A stretch of 21,543 nucleotides of DNA, from the NCBI GenBank assembly GCA_041686915.1, contig JAWLDB010000026.1:1-21543 (forward strand). Reading direction: 5' to 3'. Position 1 is the first letter of the stretch. Every line of letters begins with the position of its first letter. Positions 7,987 to 14,882 of this stretch are shown here, piece by piece. Position numbers and translations under genes: made by a program. The stretch is from JAWLDB01 sp041686915. Lineage in GTDB: Bacteria; Bacillota; UBA994; UBA5500. The notes beneath the pieces were generated by a model. It was not told the origin of the DNA. It saw only the letters and a program-made list of their open reading frames with translations, and did not search any database.

Positions 7987-8094
7987 GTGGCAGTATTTAA
8001 GTGCAGCGCGTGCGGCTTTGAGAAGGAAGGTCGCTGCAAACCGCGCAAATGCCCGCAGTGTGAGGGCAAGGAAACCTTCGCCAAGAAGGAATAA
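7987..8094 (+). CDS. RCKP-type rubredoxin-like zinc-ribbon miniprotein
   Basis: A 35-residue protein. It contains CSAC (C6, C9), then RCKP around C17, then CPQC (C22, C25). The two CxxC pairs make a rubredoxin-like metal site, and RCKPxxCPxC is the signature of the RCKP-type rubredoxin-like domain found alone or fused to ferritin-like proteins in anaerobes. The frame starts at GTG 7987 with AAGGAGG eight bases upstream and ends at TAA 8092-8094. It lies 27 bases after perR and before a strong terminator, so the two form an operon. Likely role: electron carrier or small metal protein in peroxide or superoxide defence; this is inferred from the context. Confidence 0.85.
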   Translation: MAVFKCSACGFEKEGRCKPRKCPQCEGKETFAKKE

Positions 8095-8125
8095 CCTGGC
8101 CAAGGGGTCGGGGCTGAAGATTTAA

Positions 8126-8171
8126 AAACACCTCCTGTCGCCATAATAAGGCGTAGGAGGTGTTTCTTTTT
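8126..8171 (+). terminator. Bidirectional terminator of the perR operon, also carrying the next gene's RBS
   Basis: AAACACCTCCT (8126-8136) pairs perfectly with AGGAGGTGTTT (8155-8165). Inside, CGCC (8139-8142) pairs with GGCG (8150-8153) around the loop ATAATAA. On the plus strand C and five Ts follow; on the minus strand TTTTTAAAT follows, so it can act in both directions. The 3' arm is also the ribosome binding site of the gene at 8172. Confidence 0.9.
8142..8148 (+). promoter_or_regulatory. Candidate forespore sigma-G -10 element
   Basis: CATAATA matches the sigma-G -10 consensus CATNHTA. A partial -35 (GATTT, weak) lies about 17-18 bases upstream. It sits in the loop of the terminator, and transcription from it would start at about 8155, right at the AGGAGG of the spore protein gene. 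Only the -10 is convincing. Confidence 0.4.
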
Positions 8172-8399
8172 ATGCCTAAAACTAAAACCGGAAAGCAGAC
8201 CAAGAAGAAAAAGAAACCGACTGCCAAAGACCTGATGAAGCTAGAAATAGCTGAAGAACTGGGTCTCATGGACAAGTACAACGCAGTCGGTTGGGCCGGT
8301 TTGACCGCACAGGAAGCTGGGGCTATTGGCGGCATCATGTCTCATCGGCTTAGGGCAAGCAGAGCAGGCAGGCCAGCAACCGAGAAGAACGAGAGCTAG
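8172..8399 (+). CDS. Alpha/beta-type small acid-soluble spore protein (SASP)
   Basis: A 75-residue DNA-binding protein made in the forespore that coats and protects spore DNA. It has a Lys-rich N-terminal extension (KKKKK at 11-15). Then MKLEIAEELG (22-31) contains the EIA site where the germination protease GPR cuts, and AGAIGGIM (49-56) matches the second conserved SASP block GxxGGxM. The ATG at 8172 was chosen over the GTG at 8160 because the latter overlaps AGGAGG (8155-8160), which is 11 bases before the ATG. The binding site is the 3' arm of the preceding terminator. The 3' end overlaps the convergent DUF401 gene by 4 bases. The family call is firm from the two motifs; the basic N terminus is longer than in classic SASPs. 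Confidence 0.85.
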   Translation: MPKTKTGKQTKKKKKPTAKDLMKLEIAEELGLMDKYNAVGWAGLTAQEAGAIGGIMSHRLRASRAGRPATEKNES

Positions 8400-9610
8400 A
8401 ACAAGGTGCCTATCGCCACGATTGCTATCAGGGTAAGCCACATAGCTGCTAGCGGGATCCGGTAGGTCTTGTATAGCTCATGGATTTTTACCTGGAAGAA
8501 CTCCAGAGTCAGTACCTGACAGAGATGCAGCGGAGACATGTAGTAGCCCAGGAAAGAGGCGGAGTACACTCCTGCTAACAGGACGATCAGGTGACCGGAT
8601 TGTTGCATTGCCGGCAACAACAAGGGCAGGGCAACGCCAATGGCAGACGTGTTGGAGCCACTGGTCAACCCGACCACGAGGGGCAACAGAATCACAATCA
8701 GCTGCAAGGGTAGTCCTAAGTTGAGCAAGCCTTCGGTAAGTGTAGCCAAAGTCTGCCCCTGGGATAAAGCATCCTTGAATACCATGATGCCAATACCCGA
8801 TAGCAGGATGGGGATTTGCACTCCCTTGAGCAGCAGGTTTGGAATCTCCTTTGGTTCGGCATTACCGAAGAAAAGTGCGGCTGCCAGCCCACCAAGCAGG
8901 GCCAGTTGGAACTGCACTCCGAAGCCCAGGGCAAGGATTAGGGGAATGAAGATGGGTGAGGTAAACTTCAACAGCTGCAGATAGTCCTCGGGCTTTGGCT
9001 TATCTGGTTCAGCCTGATCATCCACCACGTCCCTGAGCCAGGCATAATAGCCTGCTACTACCGAGACGATGGCCATTGGTAGCTGAATGACAATTAAGCG
9101 TCCTAGGCTTATCCCGGTAATCTCTTTTATCAGGATAAACGTAGGCGCAAACGGAAAGATGAAGTACCAGCCGTGCCTGAACATCAGGTTGATAGCAGCC
9201 CTCCGCTCCGGCGGTAGCTTCAGACGGTCGCCCAAGGTGTTGACCATTGGCGCAGCCATTATAGCTCCACCCGTGACCAGCAGAGTACCCATAATCGATG
9301 GAATAACCATGATGGTAAGTTTGGCGTTGCGTAGCACTTTTTGCAGCGCGTCAACCATTTGGTCTAACAAGCCCAGGCGTTTCATCAGGCTACCGAGGAT
9401 GCTAATCAGGACCAAAGTGGAAACCAGGTTGAGGGTAGCCGGGTCGATCAGACTAGAGCCTGCCAGGCTGAGAAACTGCCATGGTGAGTTGCCGGCGGAT
9501 AGTGAAACAATCAGTGAACCAATCAGCAGGGCATAGCCCAAGGTTACTTTGCGCGTAACTAGTACGATAATTACCAGGAAGGCCAGGGCCACTCCCACAG
9601 CACTCCACAT
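8396..9610 (-). CDS. DUF401 family integral membrane transporter-like protein
   Basis: A 404-residue polytopic membrane protein with about ten hydrophobic spans, matching the DUF401 (PF04165, TIGR00529) family. Its substrate is unknown; the overall shape resembles gluconate or C4-dicarboxylate permeases. Recognisable blocks are LVTGGAIMAAPMV (near residue 112), NLMFRHGWYFIFPFAP (near 141) and the C-terminal GLTSGSNTSAIGVALPLLLP and GYYMSPLHLC segments. An acidic, Pro/Lys-rich cytoplasmic loop (about 196-208) lies mid-protein. ATG start with GGGGAGGAG eight bases upstream. The gene is transcribed alone, divergently from the tautomerase gene, and converges on the spore protein gene with a 4-base overlap. 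The only visible terminator in its direction is at 8165-8126, beyond the whole spore protein gene. Confidence 0.83.
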   Translation of the reverse strand: MWSAVGVALAFLVIIVLVTRKVTLGYALLIGSLIVSLSAGNSPWQFLSLAGSSLIDPATLNLVSTLVLISILGSLMKRLGLLDQMVDALQKVLRNAKLTIMVIPSIMGTLLVTGGAIMAAPMVNTLGDRLKLPPERRAAINLMFRHGWYFIFPFAPTFILIKEITGISLGRLIVIQLPMAIVSVVAGYYAWLRDVVDDQAEPDKPKPEDYLQLLKFTSPIFIPLILALGFGVQFQLALLGGLAAALFFGNAEPKEIPNLLLKGVQIPILLSGIGIMVFKDALSQGQTLATLTEGLLNLGLPLQLIVILLPLVVGLTSGSNTSAIGVALPLLLPAMQQSGHLIVLLAGVYSASFLGYYMSPLHLCQVLTLEFFQVKIHELYKTYRIPLAAMWLTLIAIVAIGTLF

Positions 9611-9788
9611 GAGATATTCTCCTCCCCTTAGCCCGTTAAAGTGAGTCTGTCTTGGTTGTACGGGCCTTCTAATCAGTATTCTACACTAATAAATATTCCA
9701 ATGCCTATCGAAATTTCATCCAGGCAAACCATTTGCAGCAGGTAAACCGCTGTGTGCTGACGAAATCCTTGCCGGGAGGTGACGCAAA

Positions 9789-9977
9789 ATGCCAATAGTG
9801 CAAATTGAGCTCTTGGAAGGCAGGACGGTTGAGCAGAAACGTGTTTTGGTGGAGAAAGTAACAGAAGCCATCATGCAGTCTGTCAACTGTCCAAAAGAGG
9901 CTGTTTCCATCATCCTGCGTGATATGCCGAGGGAAAACTACGCCAAGGCTGGAGTGCTGGCAATAGACCGGAAGTAA
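9789..9977 (+). CDS. 4-oxalocrotonate tautomerase family protein
   Basis: A 62-residue tautomerase-superfamily enzyme. After removal of the initiator Met the catalytic base is Pro1 (sequence PIVQIELLEGRTVEQK), and R11 (mature numbering) is conserved. The residue at mature position 39, Arg in Pseudomonas 4-OT, is Ser here, as expected for the many Firmicute homologues whose natural substrate is unknown. The protein is expected to form hexamers in the cytoplasm. ATG with GGAGGTGA seven bases upstream. It has its own terminator at 10007-10041 and no evident operon partner. Role in aromatic-compound degradation should not be assumed. Confidence 0.9.
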   Translation: MPIVQIELLEGRTVEQKRVLVEKVTEAIMQSVNCPKEAVSIILRDMPRENYAKAGVLAIDRK

Positions 9978-10006
9978 CGCTAAAGGAAAGTGACTCTATC
10001 ATCGGG

Positions 10007-10041
10007 AAGCTGTTCGCTGCTGGCGACAGCTTTCTTCTTTT
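10007..10041 (+). terminator. Terminator of the tautomerase gene
   Basis: AAGCTGT (10007-10013) pairs with ACAGCTT (10026-10032), with an extra CGC/GCG inside, followed by TCTTCTTTT. Confidence 0.78.
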
Positions 10042-10109
10042 GTGAGCAGCATCGTGGTGAGACGGCAGCAGAACGCAGCAAACGGCTGGTGAACCGATTA
10101 GATTTGAGA

Positions 10110-10149
10110 AATAAAGCCTACACCTTTGGTTCCTGGTGTAGGCTTTATT
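10110..10149 (-). terminator. Bidirectional terminator of the P1 peptidase gene
   Basis: AATAAAGCCTACACC (10110-10124) and GGTGTAGGCTTTATT (10135-10149) make a perfect 15-bp stem with a 10-base loop. It starts four bases after the stop codon of the minus-strand peptidase gene. The A/T-rich stem ends make it functional in either direction. Confidence 0.85.
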
Positions 10150-10153
10150 AGGA

Positions 10154-11281
10154 CTATTCTGTTGTACTTCCTGGGCATTTCGCTCGTGAGGGGATTAAGC
10201 CATGCTGCTTCAGCAGGTTGTGCAAGGGTTCAATCGGTATTGCATAGACGATGTGGTCATCTCTCCCTCGCATGTCAGTAGCCTGCAACAACGAGTTGAT
10301 AATCGCCTCTTCTGTGGCTTCAGCCGCAGCCTCAAACAGTGGATCAAGGTGCTCATCACGCAGCAACTCCAGATGAAAAGTCTTGCTGCGGCCTTTGCGA
10401 GGGATGCGAGTTGCTGTCGAGAAAGCCAAGCAGAACTCTCCGCTGACATGGCTGCCGTAGGAACCGACGCGGCCAATTCCTAAAGCCATGCGCCTGGCTA
10501 TGCGTTCAAGTTGCAGGCTGAACAGGGGAGCATCGGTGGCAAGGACAGCAACAATTGAGCCCTCAGAGTGGGGCTTTGGCATTTGATCCTTGACGTACTC
10601 GCCGATGGGTAGCCCGGCAATCCTTAAACAATGGCGTTTGCCGAAGTTGGACATGACTAGCACACCGACGTTAAACCCCCCAGCCTTGCGCGGCAATTTG
10701 CGTGACGCGGTTCCTATGCCCGCCTTAAAGTCCATGGCGATCATACCGGTGCCGGCACCGACACAGCCTTCCTGTACCGGGCCAGATGCGGCAGAGTTTA
10801 ACGCTTCATGGACATGTTCTTTCGAAACGTGCCTTCCCCGGATGTCATTCAGATGACTGTCATCGCACTCTGCTACGACGGGAATAATCGGATCAGCATG
10901 CACCCCCATGTCGGGGTAATAGGCGGTCAGGTAATCCAGGGCGGCATCATGCACTTGCCCCACGCTGAGCGTATTGGTTAGGAGTATAGGCGTCTCCAGT
11001 ACTCCCCACTCCTCAATCTGCAGCAGGCCTGTTACCTCACCGGCTCCATTGAGGGTGAAGCCGCCGGCAGCTACCCGGTGGTGAAACAGGTCGTCAGAAT
11101 GAGGGAAAATTGCCGTCACTCCTGTGCGCACCGGCCCTTCACCGGACACTAGCTTGCCGTGTCCGCGAATGATTGTGCTATGTCCCACCTTGACTCCGGG
11201 GACGTCGGTAATGGCGTTATATTTACCTGTAGGAAAGTGGCCAATCTTCAAGCCCCAGTCACGGATGCGTGGTCTGTTCAT
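10154..11281 (-). CDS. P1 family peptidase (DmpA-like L-aminopeptidase/D-esterase)
   Basis: A 375-residue N-terminal-nucleophile-like hydrolase of the DmpA/BapA family (peptidase P1), which cleaves N-terminal residues from small peptides, amides or beta-peptides. GVTAIFPH and the oxyanion-type Asn in TLNGAGEVTGL (N78) are typical. The autoproteolytic site is the GSI motif at G241-S242; S242 would become the N-terminal nucleophile of the beta chain, and ATDAPL follows as in the family. The open frame extends up to 11344, but the start was placed at ATG 11281 because GAGGAGGT lies 7-8 bases upstream and the family begins there. A terminator (11317-11350) separates it from the YbjQ gene upstream. 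No signal peptide; cytoplasmic. Confidence 0.88.
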   Translation of the reverse strand: MNRPRIRDWGLKIGHFPTGKYNAITDVPGVKVGHSTIIRGHGKLVSGEGPVRTGVTAIFPHSDDLFHHRVAAGGFTLNGAGEVTGLLQIEEWGVLETPILLTNTLSVGQVHDAALDYLTAYYPDMGVHADPIIPVVAECDDSHLNDIRGRHVSKEHVHEALNSAASGPVQEGCVGAGTGMIAMDFKAGIGTASRKLPRKAGGFNVGVLVMSNFGKRHCLRIAGLPIGEYVKDQMPKPHSEGSIVAVLATDAPLFSLQLERIARRMALGIGRVGSYGSHVSGEFCLAFSTATRIPRKGRSKTFHLELLRDEHLDPLFEAAAEATEEAIINSLLQATDMRGRDDHIVYAIPIEPLHNLLKQHGLIPSRAKCPGSTTE

Positions 11282-11316
11282 AGACGAGACCTCCTCACTA
11301 ACCGGCATATCCAAAA

Positions 11317-11350
11317 AAACTGTTGCCTGCCTCAGGGCAAGCAACAGTTT
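11317..11350 (-). terminator. Terminator after the YbjQ gene
   Basis: AAACTGTTGC (11317-11326) pairs perfectly with GCAACAGTTT (11341-11350). On the minus strand TTTT follows directly, giving a seven-T run. It ends the GntR-ABC-YbjQ operon 41 bases after the YbjQ stop codon, and lies only about 20 bases before the peptidase ribosome binding site. Confidence 0.85.
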
Positions 11351-11391
11351 GATGTGCAGTCTTTGATTATAGTCTCACCGTCACCAAGAGT

Positions 11392-11718
11392 TTATACTTG
11401 CTCTTCCTTTAGAACAACAGCAGTGCCATAGGCCAATATCTCGGCCGCGCCGCTCATCACCTGTGAAGTGCTGAACGCCACCCCTATAATCCCGTTAGCG
11501 CCTTGCCGCTCGGCTTGCTCAATCATACGACTTAACGCTTCCTCTCTGGCCTGGCTGAGTAGAGTAGTGTATTCCTTGATTTCACCGCCAACTATGTTGC
11601 GCAACCCTGCCAAAATATCATTGCCGAGATGCCGTGCCCGGATAGTATTCCCGCGTACCATGCCGAGCACCCGTTCCACTTTATAACCGGGGGCGGTGTG
11701 AGTAGTAACGATCAACAT
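11392..11718 (-). CDS. YbjQ family (heavy-metal-binding domain) protein
   Basis: A 108-residue cytoplasmic protein of the YbjQ/UPF0145 family (PF01906), which forms pentamers and has no established biochemical function. Conserved features include the start MLIVTTHTAPGY, the segment LGMVRGNTIRARHLGNDI and the GANGIIGVAFSTSQV block. The open frame reaches 11751, but the ATG at 11718 is preceded by AAGGAGG eight bases upstream and gives the usual family length. It is the last gene of the GntR-ABC operon, 13 bases after the permease stop, and its ribosome binding site straddles that stop region. A terminator follows. Confidence 0.88.
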   Translation of the reverse strand: MLIVTTHTAPGYKVERVLGMVRGNTIRARHLGNDILAGLRNIVGGEIKEYTTLLSQAREEALSRMIEQAERQGANGIIGVAFSTSQVMSGAAEILAYGTAVVLKEEQV

Positions 11719-11731
11719 TACGCGTTCCTCC

Positions 11732-12508
11732 TTAAATATCATCTCTGGCATAAGTACGGTATGCCAGTACCAAGAGCAGTGTTGTCAGTGCGGCGAAGAT
11801 CGCCATGGTTAGCCAAGGGAAGCTAGCTACACCGAGGAAATATGGCATGGCGGCCATCTGGCGGAAAGGCAGGTAGTCAGAGATGTCAGGCACGACTCCC
11901 AGTAGTCCAAGGCCCAGGGCGATTCCACCTGCTGCCAGGCCTGCCTTCAGACCATCCTTGATCACCGCCGACAGCAGAATGCTTAAGGCGAAAAACGCAG
12001 CCAATCCGGCGAAGGTGACCAACGTAGCCCCCAGAATACGGTAATGCTGCATTTGCTGACCTGCTAGTGCGGACGCTGGGAATATCGCCAGCGTCGGTAT
12101 CCAGACCAAAATGGCCAGGCCGGTCATGCCTGCGACTGCCTTGCTCCAGAACACTGTGCGCCTGCCCAGCCCAGAGGAGAGCAGAAAACTCATCGTGTCA
12201 TGCTCATATTCCCCAGCCAATAGCCCCATTCCGAGCAGAATGGCCAGGATTGTGCCAATCTGCTGTAGGTTCTTGGCGTTCCAGTTGCCAAAGGTGGCAA
12301 AGGTGAAATCATTCAAGGCCTGAATGCTCTCTGGTGTAAGCCCCAATCTGCCCAGTAGTTCAACCGGTAGGGAACTAGACATATAGCCAACCAGCCACTC
12401 GTGCATGAAGGGGTAGGAAACTCCAGTAACGAAGAGCATCAGCATGCCTACAGTCAGCTTCCAGCGCATTTCTCGCAGTTCTTTAAAGAGTAGTGTCTTT
12501 CTGATCAT
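11732..12508 (-). CDS. ABC-2 type exporter permease subunit
   Basis: A 258-residue membrane subunit with about six spans (near 18-36, 85-98, 124-146, 162-184, 189-206 and 228-250), of the ABC-2 permease type found with YtrA-controlled exporters. Between the first two spans is a 45-residue extracellular loop. The EYEHDTMSFLLSSGLGRR segment (about 99-116) is the short coupling helix region typical of this family. The ATG start overlaps the ATPase stop codon by 4 bases (ATGA), so the two are translated together and should form one transporter. Substrate unknown. Confidence 0.85.
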   Translation of the reverse strand: MIRKTLLFKELREMRWKLTVGMLMLFVTGVSYPFMHEWLVGYMSSSLPVELLGRLGLTPESIQALNDFTFATFGNWNAKNLQQIGTILAILLGMGLLAGEYEHDTMSFLLSSGLGRRTVFWSKAVAGMTGLAILVWIPTLAIFPASALAGQQMQHYRILGATLVTFAGLAAFFALSILLSAVIKDGLKAGLAAGGIALGLGLLGVVPDISDYLPFRQMAAMPYFLGVASFPWLTMAIFAALTTLLLVLAYRTYARDDI

Positions 12509-13389
12509 CTAGCCTGCCCTCCCGCGTATGCGAAGAAGATCTCTTCCAGAGATAAACGTCGTTCTTCAACACGTACAGCTGGCATTGGCAGCAGGGAAGC
12601 TGCGTCTACCCGCTCGTCTACTATCAGTTCCCAGCGGTTGGGAGCACGTTTCGCTTGTAGGATGCCAGTCTCTTTCGGGACTTCGGGTGCTTCGCCGCTA
12701 AAGCCGATAATCAGCTGTTTCACGTTCTGTTTCAAGTCATCCAGGGGAGACTGTACCAGCATGCTCCCGTGATCGATTAACGCAACGTAATCCGCAATCC
12801 TCTCCACTTCTGACAGGTCGTGGGATGAAAGCAGAATCGTCTGCTCTTGTTCGACTAACTGCTCAAGCATTAGGTTAAGGAACTCCCTGCGCTTAATCGG
12901 GTCGAGGCCAGAGGTTGGTTCATCCAGCAGCAGAAGCTTGGGCCGGCTTGCCAATGCCAATATCAGGGCTAGCTGGCGCTGCATGCCGCGGGAGAGCGTT
13001 CCTACTTCCTCTTTCTGTGGCAGGTCAAACAGCTCCAGCATTTGGTTTGCCAGCCCGTCATCCCAGGTGGCCTTGAGCGACTTCGTGAAGGAGAGTATAT
13101 CGCGAACCCGCATGTAATTGTAGAGGTTATTGTTCTCCGCTACATAGCCCAGGTGTTGCCTGAGAGCAGAACCCTGTTCCCAAGGGTTGAGTCCGAGTAC
13201 AGTTGCGTTCCCCCTGGTTGGGAAAGTTAGGCCCAGCAGCATGCGAATAGTAGTCGTCTTACCCGCTCCGTTTGGTCCTAGAAAGCCAAAGATGCTGCCA
13301 ACAGGCACCTGTAGATTAAGCTCTTGGACTGCTTCCACATTGGGATAGTGTTTACTTAGCTGTTTTGTCTGAATTGCCAGGTCCATCAT
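12505..13389 (-). CDS. ABC transporter ATP-binding protein (YtrB-like)
   Basis: A 294-residue ATPase that drives the permease encoded next. Walker A GPNGAGKTT (38-46), signature LSRGM (132-136), Walker B LLLLDEP (152-158) and switch His H190 are all intact. The Q-loop position reads YVAENNNLY, with Glu where Gln is usual, a common variant in this ABC-2 exporter group. The C-terminal 80 residues form the usual extra domain. The start ATG overlaps the GntR stop by 4 bases (ATGA); a second ATG follows immediately and could be used instead. Operon order is regulator, ATPase, permease, YbjQ. Confidence 0.92.
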   Translation of the reverse strand: MMDLAIQTKQLSKHYPNVEAVQELNLQVPVGSIFGFLGPNGAGKTTTIRMLLGLTFPTRGNATVLGLNPWEQGSALRQHLGYVAENNNLYNYMRVRDILSFTKSLKATWDDGLANQMLELFDLPQKEEVGTLSRGMQRQLALILALASRPKLLLLDEPTSGLDPIKRREFLNLMLEQLVEQEQTILLSSHDLSEVERIADYVALIDHGSMLVQSPLDDLKQNVKQLIIGFSGEAPEVPKETGILQAKRAPNRWELIVDERVDAASLLPMPAVRVEERRLSLEEIFFAYAGGQAR

Positions 13390-13775
13390 TCTCTTGCCCC
13401 CTCGCCCTCGGTAAGTTTGCGCGTAATCAAATCCAATAACTGGGCCTTGGAGATATCCAGATGATACGCCTCAACTAGGAGACGTTCAATATGCTGCTCG
13501 AGAGTCTTTAGACGGACCTCGAGAGTCAATCTCTGACTAGTATCAGCAATGAACGTACCCCGGCCGCGGGCGGTATAGATAATCCCGTCCCGTTCCAGTT
13601 CCTGATAAGCACGAGCGATTGTATTGGGGTTTACGGTAAGAGAAACGGCCAGCTCTCTGACTGAAGGCAATTGTTCGCCTGCCTTCAAAAGTCCGCTGGC
13701 CGTAGCTGATTTAACCTGGTCGACGATTTGGACATAGATTGGTACACTGCTGCTAGCGTCGACATGAAATAGCAT
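13386..13775 (-). CDS. GntR family transcriptional regulator, YtrA subfamily
   Basis: A 129-residue repressor: winged-helix DNA-binding domain (about 12-77, with LPSVRELAVSLTVNPNTIARAYQELERDG) followed by a short two-helix dimerisation tail. The short tail is the mark of YtrA-type GntR proteins, which in Bacillus control adjacent ABC exporters in response to cell-wall antibiotics. It is the first gene of the operon and overlaps the ATPase by 4 bases. A 7-6-7 inverted repeat lies 23 bases upstream, over the probable promoter, and fits autorepression. The ATG has AGGTGATGGTCA upstream, giving a moderate ribosome binding site. Confidence 0.92.
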   Translation of the reverse strand: MLFHVDASSSVPIYVQIVDQVKSATASGLLKAGEQLPSVRELAVSLTVNPNTIARAYQELERDGIIYTARGRGTFIADTSQRLTLEVRLKTLEQHIERLLVEAYHLDISKAQLLDLITRKLTEGEGARE

Positions 13776-13798
13776 TGACCATCACCTGCTAATGCAAT

Positions 13799-13818
13799 TG
13801 TATTATAACTGTAATACA
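13799..13818 (-). promoter_or_regulatory. Probable GntR/YtrA operator overlapping the promoter
   Basis: TGTATTA (13799-13805), a 6-base spacer and TAATACA (13812-13818) form a perfect inverted repeat. On the minus strand two TATAAT hexamers flank or overlap it; the upstream one has a weak TTGTTC -35 about 18 bases away. Position and symmetry suggest autoregulation by the GntR protein. Confidence 0.6.
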
Positions 13819-13861
13819 TTATAACACTTGTGGGATGGCAAGAACAAGATGACTGGCAGGA

Positions 13862-14317
13862 TTATCCCTGCCGTTGCTGATACCAGGTATTCATGTTGAA
13901 ACGCCCTTTAACAACCACCCGATCACGCAAGGTGGTGACCTGTTCAATGCTAGCGCTCAGGTCGAATTTCTCGATGCGCAAAATGGCTGGTTGGTCCTTA
14001 GGGACGTTGATCATGTGGCTGATAGTCAGTTTTGTACTGGCTTGCGGGATTGTGTCCGGGCTGACCTTCCAACGTACCCGTGGCCCCGTTTTGTTGTTGC
14101 CTGGGCGGACATCTACTTCCTCCGTTGAGATATCGACCTGCGCTGTTACGCGTACCCGGCGGGGTGTAACCAGCTGATAGCGATATTCGACCATTTCGCA
14201 CTTCACCGGTATTTTCATGCCCGACTTAACTCCAGGCAGTTTGATGAGATGAGACCATTTGCGCTCCTCAGGCAAATGCGCAGGTCCGCGGTTGGGGTAG
14301 TGGGTGATAGTTGGCAT
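13862..14317 (-). CDS. Probable DUF3794/SPOCS-type domain protein
   Basis: A 151-residue protein, beta-rich, without signal peptide or membrane span. The segment VEYRYQLVTPRRVRVTAQVDI (about 43-63, shown in part) and the C-terminal VTTLRDRVVVKGRFNMNTWY fit the DUF3794 (SPOCS) pattern seen in spore-associated proteins of Firmicutes, including SipL. I rate this as probable only. ATG with AAGGAGG six bases upstream. It is transcribed alone, upstream of the GntR operon; a weak GGCAGG/CCTGCC hairpin at 13855-13872 overlaps its stop codon and may act as a poor terminator. Confidence 0.6.
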   Translation of the reverse strand: MPTITHYPNRGPAHLPEERKWSHLIKLPGVKSGMKIPVKCEMVEYRYQLVTPRRVRVTAQVDISTEEVDVRPGNNKTGPRVRWKVSPDTIPQASTKLTISHMINVPKDQPAILRIEKFDLSASIEQVTTLRDRVVVKGRFNMNTWYQQRQG

Positions 14318-14443
14318 GCGCTCCCTCCTTAGTCTGCCTTTATTCCACCCTATGCCCGCCTCGGCACTTAAATTCGCCCCGTGCGCCCCTCACCACCGGT
14401 AAGAACAGAATTCCCTACTGCCCACCAACTTCCGCGTCCCGCT

Positions 14444-14475
14444 GTAGGGGTTGCGGCACGCGGGGTGCCGTCCCA
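14444..14475 (+). repeat. GTAGGGG palindromic unit 1
   Basis: Begins GTAGGGG, then CGGCAC (14454-14459) and GTGCCG (14465-14470) form a stem, and it ends TCCCA. It shares its ends with units 2 and 3. Confidence 0.5.
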
Positions 14476-14512
14476 TCCGCCTCCGGCCCTGTACTGCGGC
14501 TCTTGGTTCTAC

Positions 14513-14540
14513 TCCCAACGTCCCAACGTCCCACCGTCCC
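14513..14540 (+). repeat. 8-base tandem repeat TCCCAACG
   Basis: Three and a half copies: TCCCAACG, TCCCAACG, TCCCACCG, then TCCC. Confidence 0.7.
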
Positions 14541-14543
14541 GGC

Positions 14544-14569
14544 GTAGGGGCAGGATTCCATCCTGCCCA
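14544..14569 (+). repeat. GTAGGGG palindromic unit 2
   Basis: GTAGGGG leads into GGGCAGGAT (14548-14556) and ATCCTGCCC (14560-14568), a perfect 9-bp stem with a TCC loop. Confidence 0.65.
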
Positions 14570-14712
14570 CCCCTTGGCCAGCCTCCCCGGTGGTTGAACG
14601 TGTTCAACCCGCCCCGGATCCCGGAACCTGCATGTCGCGGGGACGCAGGCACCACAAGCGACGCTACGCTTTTCATTCACTATGGTCTGAGCTCGTTCGC
14701 CGAGGGGGCCAG

Positions 14713-14736
14713 CAAAACTCGCTTGCGCTCAAACAG
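14713..14736 (+). repeat. Dispersed repeat, copy A core
   Basis: Core begins CAAAACTCG and ends CGCTCAAACAG. An inverted relative lies at 15051-15076. Similarity extends upstream through TTC-TTCA and TGAGCT blocks. Confidence 0.5.
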
Positions 14737-14882
14737 TTGCTGACCCAAGTCCTCGGCTCCCCGCTCTCTTTATTTCCTTTCGCTGATGCAGCCGCTTGGT
14801 GCCTTGTCAACCCCGCTCACCTGGGGTCTTGATACTGTAGGTGGCTCAGAGATGTCCAGGTTGACCGCGGCACCTCCTTATC

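Noticed and set aside
9630..9665. GCCCGT/ACGGGC inverted repeat upstream of the DUF401 gene
   Set aside because: Only 6 bp with a 23-base loop and no T run; could arise by chance.
14311..14832. Several plus-strand frames of 78-120 codons
   Set aside because: Pro/Arg-rich products of GC-rich repeat sequence, no ribosome binding sites, mutually overlapping.
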